Shown here piece after piece: positions 34,441-48,953 of a DNA stretch of 64,000 nt. Numbering within the stretch: position 1 is the stretch's first letter; each line of letters begins with the position of its first letter. A model generated the notes under the pieces. That model saw only the letters and a list, made by a program, of their open reading frames with translations, had not been told where the DNA came from and did not search any database. Both the position numbers and the translations under genes were made by a program. The stretch spans positions 3,874,056 through 3,938,055 of the forward strand of contig CM055093.1 in the NCBI GenBank assembly GCA_029204225.1, read 5' to 3'. Source of the DNA: Diphasiastrum complanatum. Its lineage: Eukaryota > Streptophyta > Lycopodiopsida > Lycopodiales > Lycopodiaceae.

Positions 34441-35055
34441 TTTTTTTTCTCTTGGGGACCTTCAGAGGGGCACTTTTTTTGGGATCTAACTCTCGCAGAC
34501 TTCTTTGTGTCCTTGTCTTAGTGAGATGGAACTTCAGAGAGCTCTACGAAGGTTAGTTTTGAGTTTTAATTTTTTTTTTATTTTTACAAGGGATTTTTGA
34601 ATTTTTATGGATTTTTCTCTGTTTTTTCAAAATCTATGGGAAGTAACCTTCACAGGCTTCTATGCAGGTCTGGGATAGTACCCTGGAGATGCTGCTAGTC
34701 ACGCAAAGGTTAGTTCTTGCTGGTTTTTGAGAAATCAAAATCTGATGGAATTTTGGCTCTCTTTTTCCCTCCAAAAATAGATTTTGAGTTTTTTTTTTTC
34801 TGATTTTTATGGATTTTATGGATTAACGAAGGAATTGGAAGCTTGGATATGATCCTCCCACCCCACAATCTCTCCCTACAGTGCAAACAAACAAAAAAAA
34901 TCATGAAAAAATGGCAAAAACTAACACTACTCACACTATTCTACCCTTAAAATTCAAATTTTTGATGAAAAAGAATGATGAGAGAGAAGAAAGAGAGAGA
35001 TAGAGGAAAAGAGGAAGAGAGTAAGAAAGCTATGCAGCAAAACGAGTGTGGGGCG

Positions 35056-35074
35056 CTCCTCGGCAACGACGCCA
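35056..35074 (-). other. Primer-binding site of element 2 (tRNA-Asp type)
   Basis: The minus strand reads TGGCGTCGTTGCCGAGGAG, four bases after the LTR end. It matches the 3' end of plant tRNA-Asp(GUC) (complement TGGCGCCGTTGCCGGGGAT) with three differences. Use of tRNA-Asp is known for Athila-like gypsy elements, which hints at the clade. Confidence 0.75.
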
Positions 35075-35078
35075 CTAT

Positions 35079-35782
35079 TGTGTCGTCAATCTAGCATAGA
35101 GGTTCGTCGCTGGGAGCGGCAACCTCGCCTTCACTTGCATAGCAAGAAGAGAGAGGGAGAGGAGAGAGAGGAGAAAGAGAGTGGAGAGAGGGAGGGAGAG
35201 AACGCCTAGGTTGAGAAAGGCTTTGGGGGCTCGAGCGCCTACCCAAGGCTATTCTATCCCAACGTAGGGAGAGAGGGAGAAGAGAGAGGGAGAGGAGAGA
35301 GAGAGAGATGGAGATGGAGAAACCAAGAGAGTTTTATTAGAATGAGAATGGAAGATGATACAATACAAAGGAAATGGCTCCCTCTTATAGATTTTAGAGA
35401 TGAGCCTCCTTCACTCTCATTGGCCACTTCATTGGGGCAAGGATTCTAATCCAAGCCTTTGAAATAAACACAACTTAAATCTATTGGTGCTAAGAAAGCA
35501 CAAGGGCACTCACATGATTCATTTGAGTTTTAAGTTGGGCCCTTTTAGCTTTTTTATTTGCAACTTGACTTAGGGCCTCTAATGTCATTTTAGAGTTTTA
35601 AGCCCCGTCTCTTATTCCTAGGAATTACAACTTGCTGGTTGGGCTTATACACACAGGATGCCAGTGCCTTGCACTTATTATTCTACTGTACTGTGGCGGG
35701 GCCCACTAGGCAAGGCTTGGCAAACAGTATTTTAAGTGGTGGGACCCACTTATTTATTTGTATACATGAAATACCCACAACA
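35079..35782 (-). repeat. 5' LTR of element 2
   Basis: 704 bp, TGTGTCGTC start and CCCACAACA end, GA-rich in the first third. Partial copies at 30773-30973 (right part) and 13672-14084 (left part). Confidence 0.85.
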
Positions 35783-38283
<2,501 letters not shown>

Positions 38284-38720
38284 CTGCAATTATAGATGTG
38301 ATTTGATGAAGCCCATCAGAGAAAAACAGAGATCAGTGCAGCTAAAGAAGTGAAGTTTTTGAATTATTAGATTTTCTGATGATGCGGATTAGGATCTTGG
38401 CTTGCTGCACAGAAATTTTGTCACAATTGTTCTGTTTTCATGAAGCCCATCTCAGAAATACGGCTGCAATGGGGCTGATTTGATGAAGTTCATCACAGAA
38501 ATTAGCACAAATCGCTGTGAGGTACATGCCCATGCTGCGGATTTCAATCTTGGCTGGCTGTAAATGCTTGCACAGGAATGCTGGTGCAATAGTTTTGATT
38601 TGATGAAGCCTATTACAGAAAGTGGGATTATATAGGCATGCTGGAGATTTGAGCCTTAGGTTTTTGCACATTTCTGCTACAATAGGTCTGATATGTGGAA
38701 GCGCATTATAGAAGAGCAGA
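38284..38720 (+). repeat. Degenerate tandem repeat directly upstream of the RUS5-like gene
   Basis: A unit containing GCTGCAAT, then GATTTGATGAAGCCCATCA and CAGAAA recurs at about 38284, 38462, 38584 and 38676, with a further core at 38441. A second phrase (CATGCTGCGGATTTCAATC, TTGGCTTGCTGCACAG) lies between. Copies are 60-85% alike by eye and about 90-180 bp apart. Confidence 0.75.
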
Positions 38721-38791
38721 TGGCATAGCAGCACAGGGATTGAGGTTTTATGTTGAAAATTTATGCTTAGGGTGAAGCGAAACACAGAGAG

Positions 38792-41700
38792 ATGAAGGAA
38801 GCTCAAGGGGTTGCTTGTTTGAAAGGAAAGGATGTAACGAGAATAGATGTTCATCGCGCAACGGCTGGTGTGCATGATGCAGGTGCGGTGTGTGCAACTT
38901 CTGCGCCTTCTCTAGATGTGTCGCACCCTTCGTTCCATGCATTCGCCTCGGTGCCCCCTGCAATGATGCGCGAGACCCTGGCAAACTGCGTTGCATCATC
39001 CTTGCGAAATACAATAACGCAAAGCCATGCTTTGTCCGAGACACCGAAATTTGTCCTTAGAGATCAAGTTGCAAGCCTTGAAAAAAGGGAGGGGGCCGTG
39101 GTATGCCTGGAGCGTTTAGGAAGAAATCACTGGACATACGTGTGTAAGCAGAGGCCGAGTGATGATAATTCGAAGAATCCTTTTGAAATTCTGGATCTAG
39201 GGTTGAATCGAAATCCTCTTGCTGTAAGCAATCTATAGAACCTTAACCTTTAAAACCCAAATTACAATTGTAAGGATCAGATTTCTGCATAGTGCTCTCA
39301 ACCTCTTATTCTGGTTAAGGAAAGTTCTTTGCCATTTTACTGCAGTATCAGTTTATTGATGTTTACCAATAAAATAAGAAACTGCTTTCTATTGTTGATT
39401 GAATGATATATTCCACCAATTTACAAGCGTTTTGTGATCAAGTAACTGTTTTTTGTTTTAATCAATAGCAGTAATCTCGACTAGAACTATGTACCCTCGC
39501 TTTCTTCCCACGCATATGGTACATGTCTGATCAAGGCTTTGATGACAGAGTTTTTTCGAGTTCATGAAGTCGCATGTGATACCAGAAGGTTACCCGGACA
39601 GTGTGGCACCATCCTACACCCCATACATGCAATGGCGGGCTCTGCAGGTGCTAATTTACCGAATTGAGTTTTTGGGGAGCATTTAGTATTGCTTGTGTAC
39701 AGGCCACCTATTCTAGGTTGCCATGTTTTTCCATTCAGTATCTTGTTTGTGTTGTATGATAGGTGAGATCATGCTTTTCAGTTTGTTGTGAGCTATTAAT
39801 TGTTAAGATTATTATGGTTTTCTGGCTAGGGTTGGTACCATTTGGTCTTCAGATTGTAAGAATTGCAATTGTAGAGACAATGTATGGTTTTCTTGCCACG
39901 GTCTCTGCCATTTGGTTCTCTTCAGATTAGAACAGTAAATTTGTTAAGTCAATGCAATTTTTTTTCATGGTTTAGTCACCTCTCCACACATCCTTTTTCT
40001 TGTGAAGGTGTTTGTAGTTTTGCAACCTTGGACATATTTTTTACTTCTTTTTTTTGAATAACAAACATTCAAATCAATAAATCCTGAATCATTTAGCAAG
40101 GAAAATTGATGCGTTCTTTAGTCAGTCAGGGAAAGCTGGATCATCCACATATACTAGCATGTCTGCTTTTCAACGTAGAGCATAGCCTACTCCAAGTTCC
40201 TTTGGCAAAGCTCTAGCAGATGATGGGTGTAGTTTTAATACAGCTATCTATTCTTAGAACTTTTTGACATGTCAACATTTCCAAGGTAGTTCAAGAGCAA
40301 CACTTTATGCAAGAATCACTGTAGCAGATACATCACATATGGCGTGTAAATTGTTTATGAGAATTATTGATAGTCATCCGGTCTTGCGTGAATTTGCTTA
40401 TGGCAATCCTGTTCCGCTTACAATATATGTTTGAGCATCCACGCAGTATTTTTTTGGAGGTGCAATGGGAGTCTTTACCACTCGTTCTTTACTTCATGCT
40501 GTGGGAGCATCACGAGTGGGAAGTGCTTCATCTGCCGTGGCTGTCAATTGGGCTATTAAGGTTTGTGTCAGTCTGCTGCTCAAACTTCTTTGTTTAAAAA
40601 CTTGCTGCATGTGAGCATTGTCAACTGAGAAGATCAGCTACAGAAATTACTTCCATCAAGAAACAGTAAGATCTTATACGTCTTTACATTTGAACATTAT
40701 GTTGTTTAGGATGGAGCTGGTCGAATTGGAAAAATGCTTTTTGCTCGATATGGAAAGAAATTCGATTGTGATCTCAAGCAGGTAATTAACATTATCTTCA
40801 AAAGTACATGATGATGGTAAAATGAAAGAATAAAACTTGTTTGAATTTACATTTTATTTGACATTCAATTGTGCACCTTTGTTTATCCTGAAAATCAGTT
40901 TTGAAGTGCATGCTGAATTTTTACAGGTCATGTGTCTGAGATCCTTGTTTGGTTCTGGTTCCAGAACATAGTTAGAACACTCTTTTTATTTCAAATTTCA
41001 CATTTAACCTTTCATAATGTATCATGAACCATACACAACAGTAGTCAACTTTTTTTTTTGTGTTGACCCTACATGTAAATTTCCCGCATCTTTTTATGAG
41101 GAAGTAGGGACTTCGTTATATTTCTATACTTTTTAGTGCTAGTTTTTGTCATAAGTGAGTTTGCTCTTTGAAAATCTGTATATTGGTCCTTGGACAAAAG
41201 CTAACATGGTCACAAGTTTTTCCATGTAAGTCCTCCTCTTGGGTCTTGTGCACTAATGAAGTGAGTGGGGATAGTGCATGTGATCTGCAAACTCTTGTTT
41301 TCTATTGAGGTGAGTAGGGATGCCATAACATCTAGCTGCCCTATATCTGATGGTGTTGAAGATTGCATGTCTCCTTTGTTATGTCGTCTACTTTCCTAGA
41401 CTAAGACTTCATAGGCGGGCCGTGGCATCCATAAGGTTGAAGATCGCCCGTGTCTGCTGAGTAACATGCTAGGCATAACATTGATTTATGTTTTGGGTGT
41501 ATGAGCGAACATGTAGTTATCATTTGATAATTCTATCTTGCCTTAAGTTGTTCCATCAGAAGAATCCAAATTGAATTATCGATTCACAAAACTCATCATT
41601 GAATGAGACTAGTGCTCTATACATGTGATGCAGAATGAAGTTAATGAAGAAATGTTCTTTTTTAAGATAAACATGAGAGTCTTAATGCATTTTGCTAGAA

Positions 41701-44700
41701 TGGACTTCCCTGCCTCATGATGCTGCAATCTGGTTCTCAATTTCTTTGGTTTCCCACTACTGTTGGTTTGAAGTGGGTTTCCAACTTGCAGTATACTATG
41801 TTTTGTTCTGTTTATTATCTGATCGCAACAGTAGCTTCTCAATCTGAATTTTTGAATATAGTATTTAGACCTCACAAAGATAGAAAATTTGCCAGGAACA
41901 CAGCAGAGATGGCTTTCTTAATCACATTGTGATTCAATTCCATAAACCATTCTCATTTTATGTTTATTTGCTCCCAGCTACGGTTTTCAGGGGACCTCCT
42001 CATGCAGTTAGGTGCTGGGGTAGAGCTGGCAACAATGGCTGCTCCGCATCTATTCTTACCGCTTGCTTGCACTGCCAATGTAGCGAAGGTAGCTCAGATG
42101 TGATCTACTTTTAATGGTGTTTTTCTGAAATATTCACCTTGCATGCCTGGAAACATTTTGCACATAGCAGATCCTTTAACTTTAATAGGTTCTGTTCTAT
42201 TTCTGCAGAATGTTGCAGCAGTATCTTCCACATCAACAAGAGCCCCAATATACAAGGCGTTTGCACTTAATGAAAACATTGGAGACGTCACAGCTAAAGG
42301 AGAATGCATAAGCAATATTGCTGATTTGGTAATACCACATATTATCTCAAGCAGTTAGAATTTTACATTTTGAATGGGAGTTTGCATAAAGCATATTTAT
42401 AAAGAGTTTAAGTGGTTTTCTGAAAGAATAAGCTTGGGATCCCAACTGTTTGGTAGAAAGGATTCCATCACCATTTTAAGAAATAGTGTTAATGCTATGG
42501 TTCAGATAATGGTGTTACAACAATCAAACTCAATTGCTTATTATTGAAATTATCGGCTTCTTATCAACAGCTGGGAACTGGACTTGGCATTTGGATGTCA
42601 AAAAGGAGCTTCAATCCTTTGGGCATCTTCTGCATGCTGTCATGTGGATACATCATCAGCTCTTACAGAGAGGTCCAAGCTATGTCTGCTCTCTTCATTG
42701 CCGAACCATGACAAGCTGTTAGTCTTTGGCATTGTGGTTTCGTGATGCATTGATTGAACATATTCTAACATCCATGCAGGTTAGGGTTTTGCAAATGCCC
42801 ACTTTAAATCGTGCAAGGTTTGGAGTTGCGGTTGAGTCTTTTTTGAATACTGGTAAATAGTAAACCATTAAAACCTCAGCCACAGAAACTGCTCAATTAT
42901 GTTCTATTCTTGTACGTGAATTCAGGTATGCTCGATCATGTCAACATCTGGAGTGAAAGATAACTTTGTGAGCACCATGTTGCTATTGATTCAAGAAAAG
43001 CATCATCTATATATTTAGTGATTAACAGGCTAAGGCCTTAGATTGTAAGTGTTGCTCGATCAATGACTTCTGCAAGACAGTTTGTGACAAGTGTAAATTT
43101 ATGAAAGTCTTCAGCAACCTACCGTTTTTCAAGATTAATTAAACAACAAATGAGCTAGATGAAGATGAATTTCTAGTTTAGCCCTGTAAAGGTTTTATCT
43201 ACCTTTTCAGGTTGGTTTAATCCTATTGCATAGTAGAGATAAAAACTAGAGGGAAGAAGCATAATGAGCGATTGGAACCTTAGGGTTAAAGAGTACATGA
43301 CTCCTTTGTTATGTCAGATATTATCCTAAGCATGACAATAATATACAGAAAAAATTAGCTTGACAAATCATTTCATGACCAAGTGCTTAAGCGGCCACAG
43401 AGACTGAGATCAATGATATAGGCACACAAAAAACTACTTAAAGGTAGCCTGAAGGATAATGAGTCTTTACAATGAAAATTTTGACTTGATGGAGTCAAAG
43501 CATTTCTTAAAATAACCAGTAGCATTATTTGAGAGGCATATTGTACTAAAGGAATCTGCTCGCAGGAGTCTTCTGGTACTTGATTATTAGACAGGTTTGA
43601 TCAATTTGAGATCCATGACTTTTTGATGGAGAGTTTGGATATGTTGTCAAATATTCCTTCTATAGTTTCATATAACTAACACTAGTCAATAGAGGGTTTT
43701 AGAACTATTACATCTGTACTGATGTGATCAATTTTTGATTTTGATGGTGTTACAACATCAATTTCAATGTCAGGTTTCCTGCCTGATGAAGGATGAAAAT
43801 TGTAGACAAGTTTATGATGAATTTGCATTTTGTTTTGTAACGATAGTTCATAAGAACCCGCAAGTCTTTGAATAAACCTCTCATCGCACCATCATTTGCC
43901 TTTCATAAGGCATCAAAAGTCTCTCAATTTGTGAGGACTGATGAGTTCAACTTTTATGAGGTCTTAGTCTATATGGTTTTTAAAATTATTTCTGTTCATC
44001 TATTTGTGTTTACAGTCACCTGGACCCTATGTTTATGAACAAAACCATATTGGCTCTAGTAGGTCCATTATATTTCATGGGACTGGATTGATCCAAAGAG
44101 TCCGTATTATCAAGAGATCATTTGTAACTATGCAGGAACAAAATGTCCGGGGCATGCTATGGGTGTTGGTTAGTAATTTGTCGATTCCATCTCAGTTTCC
44201 AATTGCGGGCCCTTCACATGCATAGCCTACACTACAGTACCCCTTTCCTTATCCACTGTACCATGGGTCGGATGAGAAAGATATCAAACCACCAAAGTTT
44301 GTGGGCATGCCTCAACAACATAACTACTTGAACTGCGCCGAGTTGTCGGAGAATAGTAGCTCTAAACTTTGAAGTCATAGGTTTTGTTTGAATGAATGCA
44401 ATGAAGAACATAGGGCATGTCAAGCTTTAGACATTAGTTTCAAAGCAGCTTCCCGACTTGCTATTTTGGTTCAGCAATCATAACATCTGCAGCTGATTAT
44501 TCTTGAAAAGTTTTGCATCATGGCTCAGCAGTGATTTGTTCGTTGTATGATAACGGTTTTGGTCTTGCAGGACATGTTCCTTCATTGCCAGAATGCAATA
44601 AAAGAGAGCCCATCTTACTGTGGCCCTGGGCGAAACAAAAGCCTTTGGAACTAGGTAAAATTTTCTTCATGATGCCTTTCTTTCCTTGTCATGTATAAGC

Positions 44701-45502
44701 TTTCCTCAAGCTGAAAATGGTTTTACGAATCGTATCCTATATGCTGGTCGTATTTGTTACGCTTTCCCCACAGGTGTACGGGTTTGTAATGCATATTCTA
44801 CACCAAATGAACTTTTCAAGTTCCAAGGCTTGTTTCAGGTGATGATCTCATTCCTATTTGTAAAATGTAGTTTGTTCTTCTCTTTTTCTTGCATGTCTTT
44901 GTATGCTCAAATCTCACGTGATATCAAAATGATCCTGATGACAGAAAGAAAACTATCTGGTGACGTATCATCAGGCCAAGAGGCGTGCTTTTGTGGTGCT
45001 AAAAGAAAAAGCCAAATCAGATGACATTCTTCAGGCTGCTTTCCATGTAAGCAATCAGTTGACTGGTTTGTGTTTACTCTCTTGCTCTTATTGGAATAAA
45101 TACTGACCAACTCTTCTGACTTTCAGGCACATCTGCTTATGCACCTACTGCATAGATGGCAATCATTCGAAAAGAAAACAATAGTTGATCGTGTAGTTAC
45201 TGGAAAAGGTGCTCACCTCTCAAGTCGGGATACTGAGAAGCTTTTGCTTGAGGGTATGGACAGAGCAATGGTCGAAAGCTGTAAACAATCACCAGCCCTA
45301 TTTGACGCTTTCAAGCAACAGGCTAGAGCTCAGGTAGACCTCTTTAGCATGTGTTTAAATACTATTATTTTGTTTGAATACTATTTTTAGCAACATGATA
45401 AACCTTTGAAAATGCTGGGTGTTACCTTTGTTTGTGTTGTTACAGGGGTGGATAATAGCAGAATCACTTCTTAATCCTGGCGATGCCCGTGTGTGTATAT
45501 GA
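38792..45502 (+). CDS. RUS5: ROOT UV-B SENSITIVE 5-like protein (DUF647), 13 exons
   Basis: Exons chosen from GT-AG sites and frame: 38792-39223, 39549-39647, 40447-40560, 40710-40781, 41978-42088, 42209-42328, 42571-42672, 42780-42852, 44571-44654, 44774-44838, 44945-45046, 45127-45333, 45446-45502; 545 codons. Residues 1-144 (exon 1) are a poorly conserved leader; the ATG is the first after an in-frame stop at 38768. The DUF647 domain starts in exon 2 (VIPEGYPDSVAPSY) and continues with FFGGAMGVFTT, DGAGRIGKMLFARYGKKFD, GAGVELATMAAPHLFLPLA, STSTRAPIYKAF, GDVTAKGE, TLNRARFGVAVESFL, CNKREPILLWPWAKQKP and SDDILQAAFHAHLLMHLL; it ends GWIIAESLLNPGDARVCI. This fits RUS5 better than RUS1/2/3/4/6. 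RUS1 and RUS2 act in UV-B and vitamin B6-linked seedling growth; the role of RUS5 is not established. Largest intron 42853-44570. No stop or frameshift inside exons. Confidence 0.9.
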
Positions 45503-45565
45503 TGTGAATGGAGTATTGGAATAATCAATCTGACGTGTGTTTTCTATGATAAACTCCGACTTCAG

Positions 45566-45658
45566 TTTCTTGAGGCAGCTGCGCTTGGGTCAAAGGACAT
45601 CACAAACTTCTTGCAGTTCTTGAACTCTGAAAAATTAGTAGATTCTGAGAAACCAAAG
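45566..45658 (+). other. Exon-like segment after the RUS5-like stop codon
   Basis: It is flanked by a pyrimidine-CAG acceptor and an AAG|GTGATA donor and is open for 31 codons (LEAAALGSKDITNFLQFLNS, then EKLVDSEKPK). If exon 13 instead ended at 45490 (CGT|GTGTGT), this would be exon 14 in phase 0 and could be followed by 45943-45960 or run unspliced to a stop at 45725. The simple ending at 45502 resembles the RUS5 C-terminus, so this may be an alternative 3' end. Confidence 0.45.
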
Positions 45659-45727
45659 GTGATAGGCACACCACTCAGGGAAATAATCCCTTCTACCCAA
45701 TTTTGTAGTCATTCTAGGTTGAGTTAG

Positions 45728-47534
45728 TCACCTGCACCTTATATCAGGCAATGGAGTACTTTCCATACTAGATTCATTGAGAATATAATGTATTCATCTT
45801 CTATATCTTGTTACATTCTACAAAAGTACATAAAAATATATAGCATTCATTATTGTAATATAAGCACCTGATTTTGGAGCATTTATGGTGCAGTCTGAGT
45901 ACAACTTAAGCACTTAGAAGTCTTTCCAAATTGATTTTGTAGGAGTTGACATTTCGATAAGATACAGGCTCTACGCCCTTGGAGGAGCTCAGCTTCCATA
46001 TTTCTGTGATTCTAAAACTGATGCTGGAAAGCCTTCATAATATTCAGAGCTTGATGTGGTTTTAATGAAATAGGTTAACCAATTGTACATTTTGTCATTT
46101 TGATATTAGTTGGTTGAAATTACTGCTCAATGTTGTATTCTGCACTTCAACTTGCATCATGCATGTTTCATCGCAAATTTTACTCTCTATAATATCAGAC
46201 TGGGTTTTTTTTGTTTTGAAATGGTTTAATCATTTTGTTGTTTGACATTAGCTGGTTGACGGTACTGCAAGATGTTGTTTTGCACTTCAACTTGCATTAA
46301 GCTAGTTCAATTGCATGTTGAGCTTTGTTGAATTTTAGACTGGTTGAACTAGTTTAACCAGTTTTATATTTTGCTGTTTGCTGTTGGTTGGGGTAAGTTT
46401 CAAGGCAAAATCCTGTTGAACACAATTTGCAAATCATTTTTATTTTTACTTTGTAATCTCCATGTGCATTGTCTTGCTAAGAAGTTGGTTTTTCTGTTGT
46501 TGCGAATAATTACAAACGAAACATTGAAATAGACTAAAATGTGTGGTGAATTGTTTTTCTTGCAGTGTGTTGCAATTTTCTAGTGGTTTGGTTTGAAGCT
46601 ACATTGTAAAGTTTGAAATTTTCTCTGATTTGCTACTTGTAAGCTCGACCTTGAATTTATTTACCCATATTTTTTAAGGATATCTGGACTCAAGGAGGGA
46701 GCATGTGATGAACTAAACAATGAATGTGATAGATGTTGCAAGCAAAAAGTCTGGAAAGGTAAGCATGCGGTAAACTGGTGGTTACCTATATTCATGCAAA
46801 CAGGTAGGAAAGTTCCAAACTAAAGGATAAGGAACAAATTAATATCTATTCTTTGCCCTAGTGACTTTAGTCGAGAGGTGAAATCATAATTTTATCATAG
46901 AGGATATTCGTTAGATTTGCTCTTGCTTTGAGTTTCTGCTAGATATCGTTTGCTATAGCTGTTTGATAATAGTATTGCTTATAACTTATCATAATCTTGT
47001 CATAGAAGGCCATTCGAAAATGGAATGCTTCCCAAAACGGCTTTTCATTTTGAAGTATGGGCCAAATTTCTTCAAATAATTTGAAACTGAAAACTAGGGG
47101 TTAGACTATTAGTAAAGTCAACTAAAAACATAAACGTGTATAGTTATCACACACACACACACACGGACACAAGGTTAGACCATTAGTAAAATCAATCAAA
47201 AAAATAACCACACAAAATAATAATAACAGAGGCATACACATGGAACATAAATTTAAAGAAAAAAGTAAGGTTTTCTTTCCTTCAGAATTTTTTGTTATCC
47301 CAATTTTTATTCTTTGAAATCACATCTAATGAATTATATTGTCCCTATTTCTCCCACAAGATTCTAACATAATTCATATTTTTTAGATGTACATTTTACA
47401 CTCATGAAATCTTTTTAACTCCGTTCACAAGTTTCAAACATTTGAATGCAAAACCTTGTGTTGCAAGACTTTCTACAAACCATTGTTATAGTCTTTTTCG
47501 GATAAGCTAAAAAGAATTTTTTTGTAGATCCTTG
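45728..47534. other. 1.8-kb stretch downstream of the RUS5-like gene
   Basis: No gene recognised. Contains a three-copy degenerate repeat (46073-46390) and a short (CA)n near 47148-47165. The first part may be 3' UTR. Confidence 0.45.
46073..46390 (+). repeat. Three-copy degenerate tandem repeat, about 120-150 bp unit
   Basis: GGTTAACCA...TTTTGTCATTTTGATATTAG-TGGTTG at 46073, GGTTTAATCATTTTGTTGTTTGACATTAGCTGGTTG at about 46226 and GGTTGAAC-AGTTTAACCAG...TTTTGCTGTTTG near 46344. TGCACTTCAACTTGCAT occurs in the first two. Non-coding. Confidence 0.65.
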
Positions 47535-47850
47535 AATGTTGATTGTATCTATAGATCTATTAGTGGATATTCTGATGCAAGTTGAGGAGATATAGACAAT
47601 CATAAGTCCACATCTAGATTTACATTCTTCTTCAACGATGGTCCTATCTCATAAAACAGTCGTAAGCAAACCTCTACCGCTCTCTCTTCTATAGAAGTAG
47701 AATACATTGCTGCTTCTCAATCTACTAAAAAAGCGTTTTGGTTGAAAAATTTACTGTCAGACATTAATCTATATCAGTACAGCCCTACGATTTTATTTTG
47801 TCATAATCAGAGTGTTATTGCCTTATCGGCCAACCCCCACTACTCAACAA
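47535..47850 (+). pseudogene. Copia RNase H fragment
   Basis: Reading ISGYSDAS with a stop, then STSRFTFFFNDGPIS, SRKQTSTALSSIEVEYIAAS (RNase H core), KAFWLKNLLSDINLYQYSPT and NQSVIALSANP. It is clearly related to the RNase H of copia D (61000-61260 on the minus strand) but in the opposite orientation. It is cut at both ends; the right border is the LTR at 47851. Confidence 0.85.
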
Positions 47851-48341
47851 TGATAAATCTTACTCTTCACCCTCTCTCTTTCTCTCTCACAAAAAGTATA
47901 CTAAAGATAAACTCCAACAAGCATAAAATCCAACAATTAGCAAATCCACAGAAAACACGAGAGATAGAGGAGAAAAGAAAAAGAGCAAAGACATTCCATG
48001 TCCATTCCATAAGAGGCTCAACCTGCTTGTATTGAAACGAAGAGAGAAAGTACAAATAACTCAAAACTACCACTATATATAGTGGATTTTAGGGCTTTGG
48101 CCTCAAATTCTATTGGCCAATTTCCACCTCTCTTAAGGGGAGCCCTTTTTATTCACTAACTTGACTATTAGGCCTTCCGATATTAAAAGTCCTGCCAAAA
48201 GGCCTAAAGTCCATTTATTAACTTCTTTCTAATCAATTAACTATGTGATCGTCGGGTTGGACTTACACACGCAGGGTGCCAAATCCCTCTCACTTATTAA
48301 CCATGGTTAGATTTTCCTCGATATACACAAATCCTCCAACA
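47851..48341 (-). repeat. 3' LTR of gypsy element D
   Basis: It starts TGATAAATC and ends TCCTCCAACA. To its right GTATCCCCCACC is the complement of a purine tract (GGTGGGGGATAC in the minus sense), the polypurine tract used to prime plus-strand synthesis. Contains CTATATATAG near 48073 and CACACGCAGGGTGCCA, related to the LTR phrases at 1386 and 35646. Confidence 0.75.
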
Positions 48342-48953
48342 GTATCCCCCACCAAAACTGGTGGTGGTCCCACAAAACCTTGCGAGATTTATTTCGGACT
48401 TTGATTGAACCTTTATTAAGTGATACTGTACTTTTTCCATAAATTTCAAGCGCGTCATATTGAAGTCAATGTTGTGCGAAAAAAAAACACTTATTTGTGT
48501 CAGATAATTAATTTGAAGTTTTCCAGGCAATGAATTTGGATTTTTAGAATCCACCCATCATCACGACACGATAGTACAACCTGGCTATGGGAAACTAATC
48601 ATGAACTCTATCGAACGCCATTGGAAGATTTGGATCGAAGCATAGCGTTGGCAAGAAATTGTCCCAGACGTAGCAGCAGCAGCAGGACCTGATCCCACAG
48701 ATTGTTTGATTCGCCTTGAAAATTTGCCTACAAATCTTTCTCTTCAAAGATATATTCGCATTCAAATCCTTTTAAAACCTATACATCAAATTTCTTGGGC
48801 TGTCTGACCACAGAAGGGACTCAAAGTGTAGCATGCTCGGCGAAGATTCCCAAAGTGACATATCTCTGAACTCTCGCCTAGCTTCAAAATAGGTACTTTT
48901 TGTGCAAACCAACCTTCGCCCAACTCAATATAGATAAATCAAAGCTGGATGTA
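48342..48953 (-). other. 3' non-coding part of gypsy element D
   Basis: Between integrase and polypurine tract. No recognisable domain; contains a short GCA repeat near 48673. Confidence 0.5.

Larger units (their letters stand above)
30773..35782 (-). mobile_element. Gypsy-related element 2, Gag-only, with tRNA-Asp-type primer site
   Basis: 5' LTR 35079-35782, primer site 35056-35074, leader with 148-bp tandem repeats 33640-34440, Gag/zinc-knuckle frame 33009-31161, truncated 3' LTR 30773-30973. No protease, RT, RNase H or integrase motif is visible in the 2.2 kb between the Gag start and the 3' LTR. It shares LTR end sequence, post-LTR internal sequence and leader repeats with element 1. 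Confidence 0.75.

Noticed and set aside
38438-38875. 145-codon minus-strand frame upstream of the RUS5-like gene
   Set aside because: It runs through the degenerate tandem repeat and overlaps the start of exon 1 on the other strand; no domain recognised.
38792-45502. Assignment to RUS1, RUS4 or RUS6
   Set aside because: The blocks FFGGAMGVFTT, GAGVELAT, STSTRAPIYKAF and the ESLLNPG C-terminus fit RUS5 as I recall it; the other paralogues differ at these sites.
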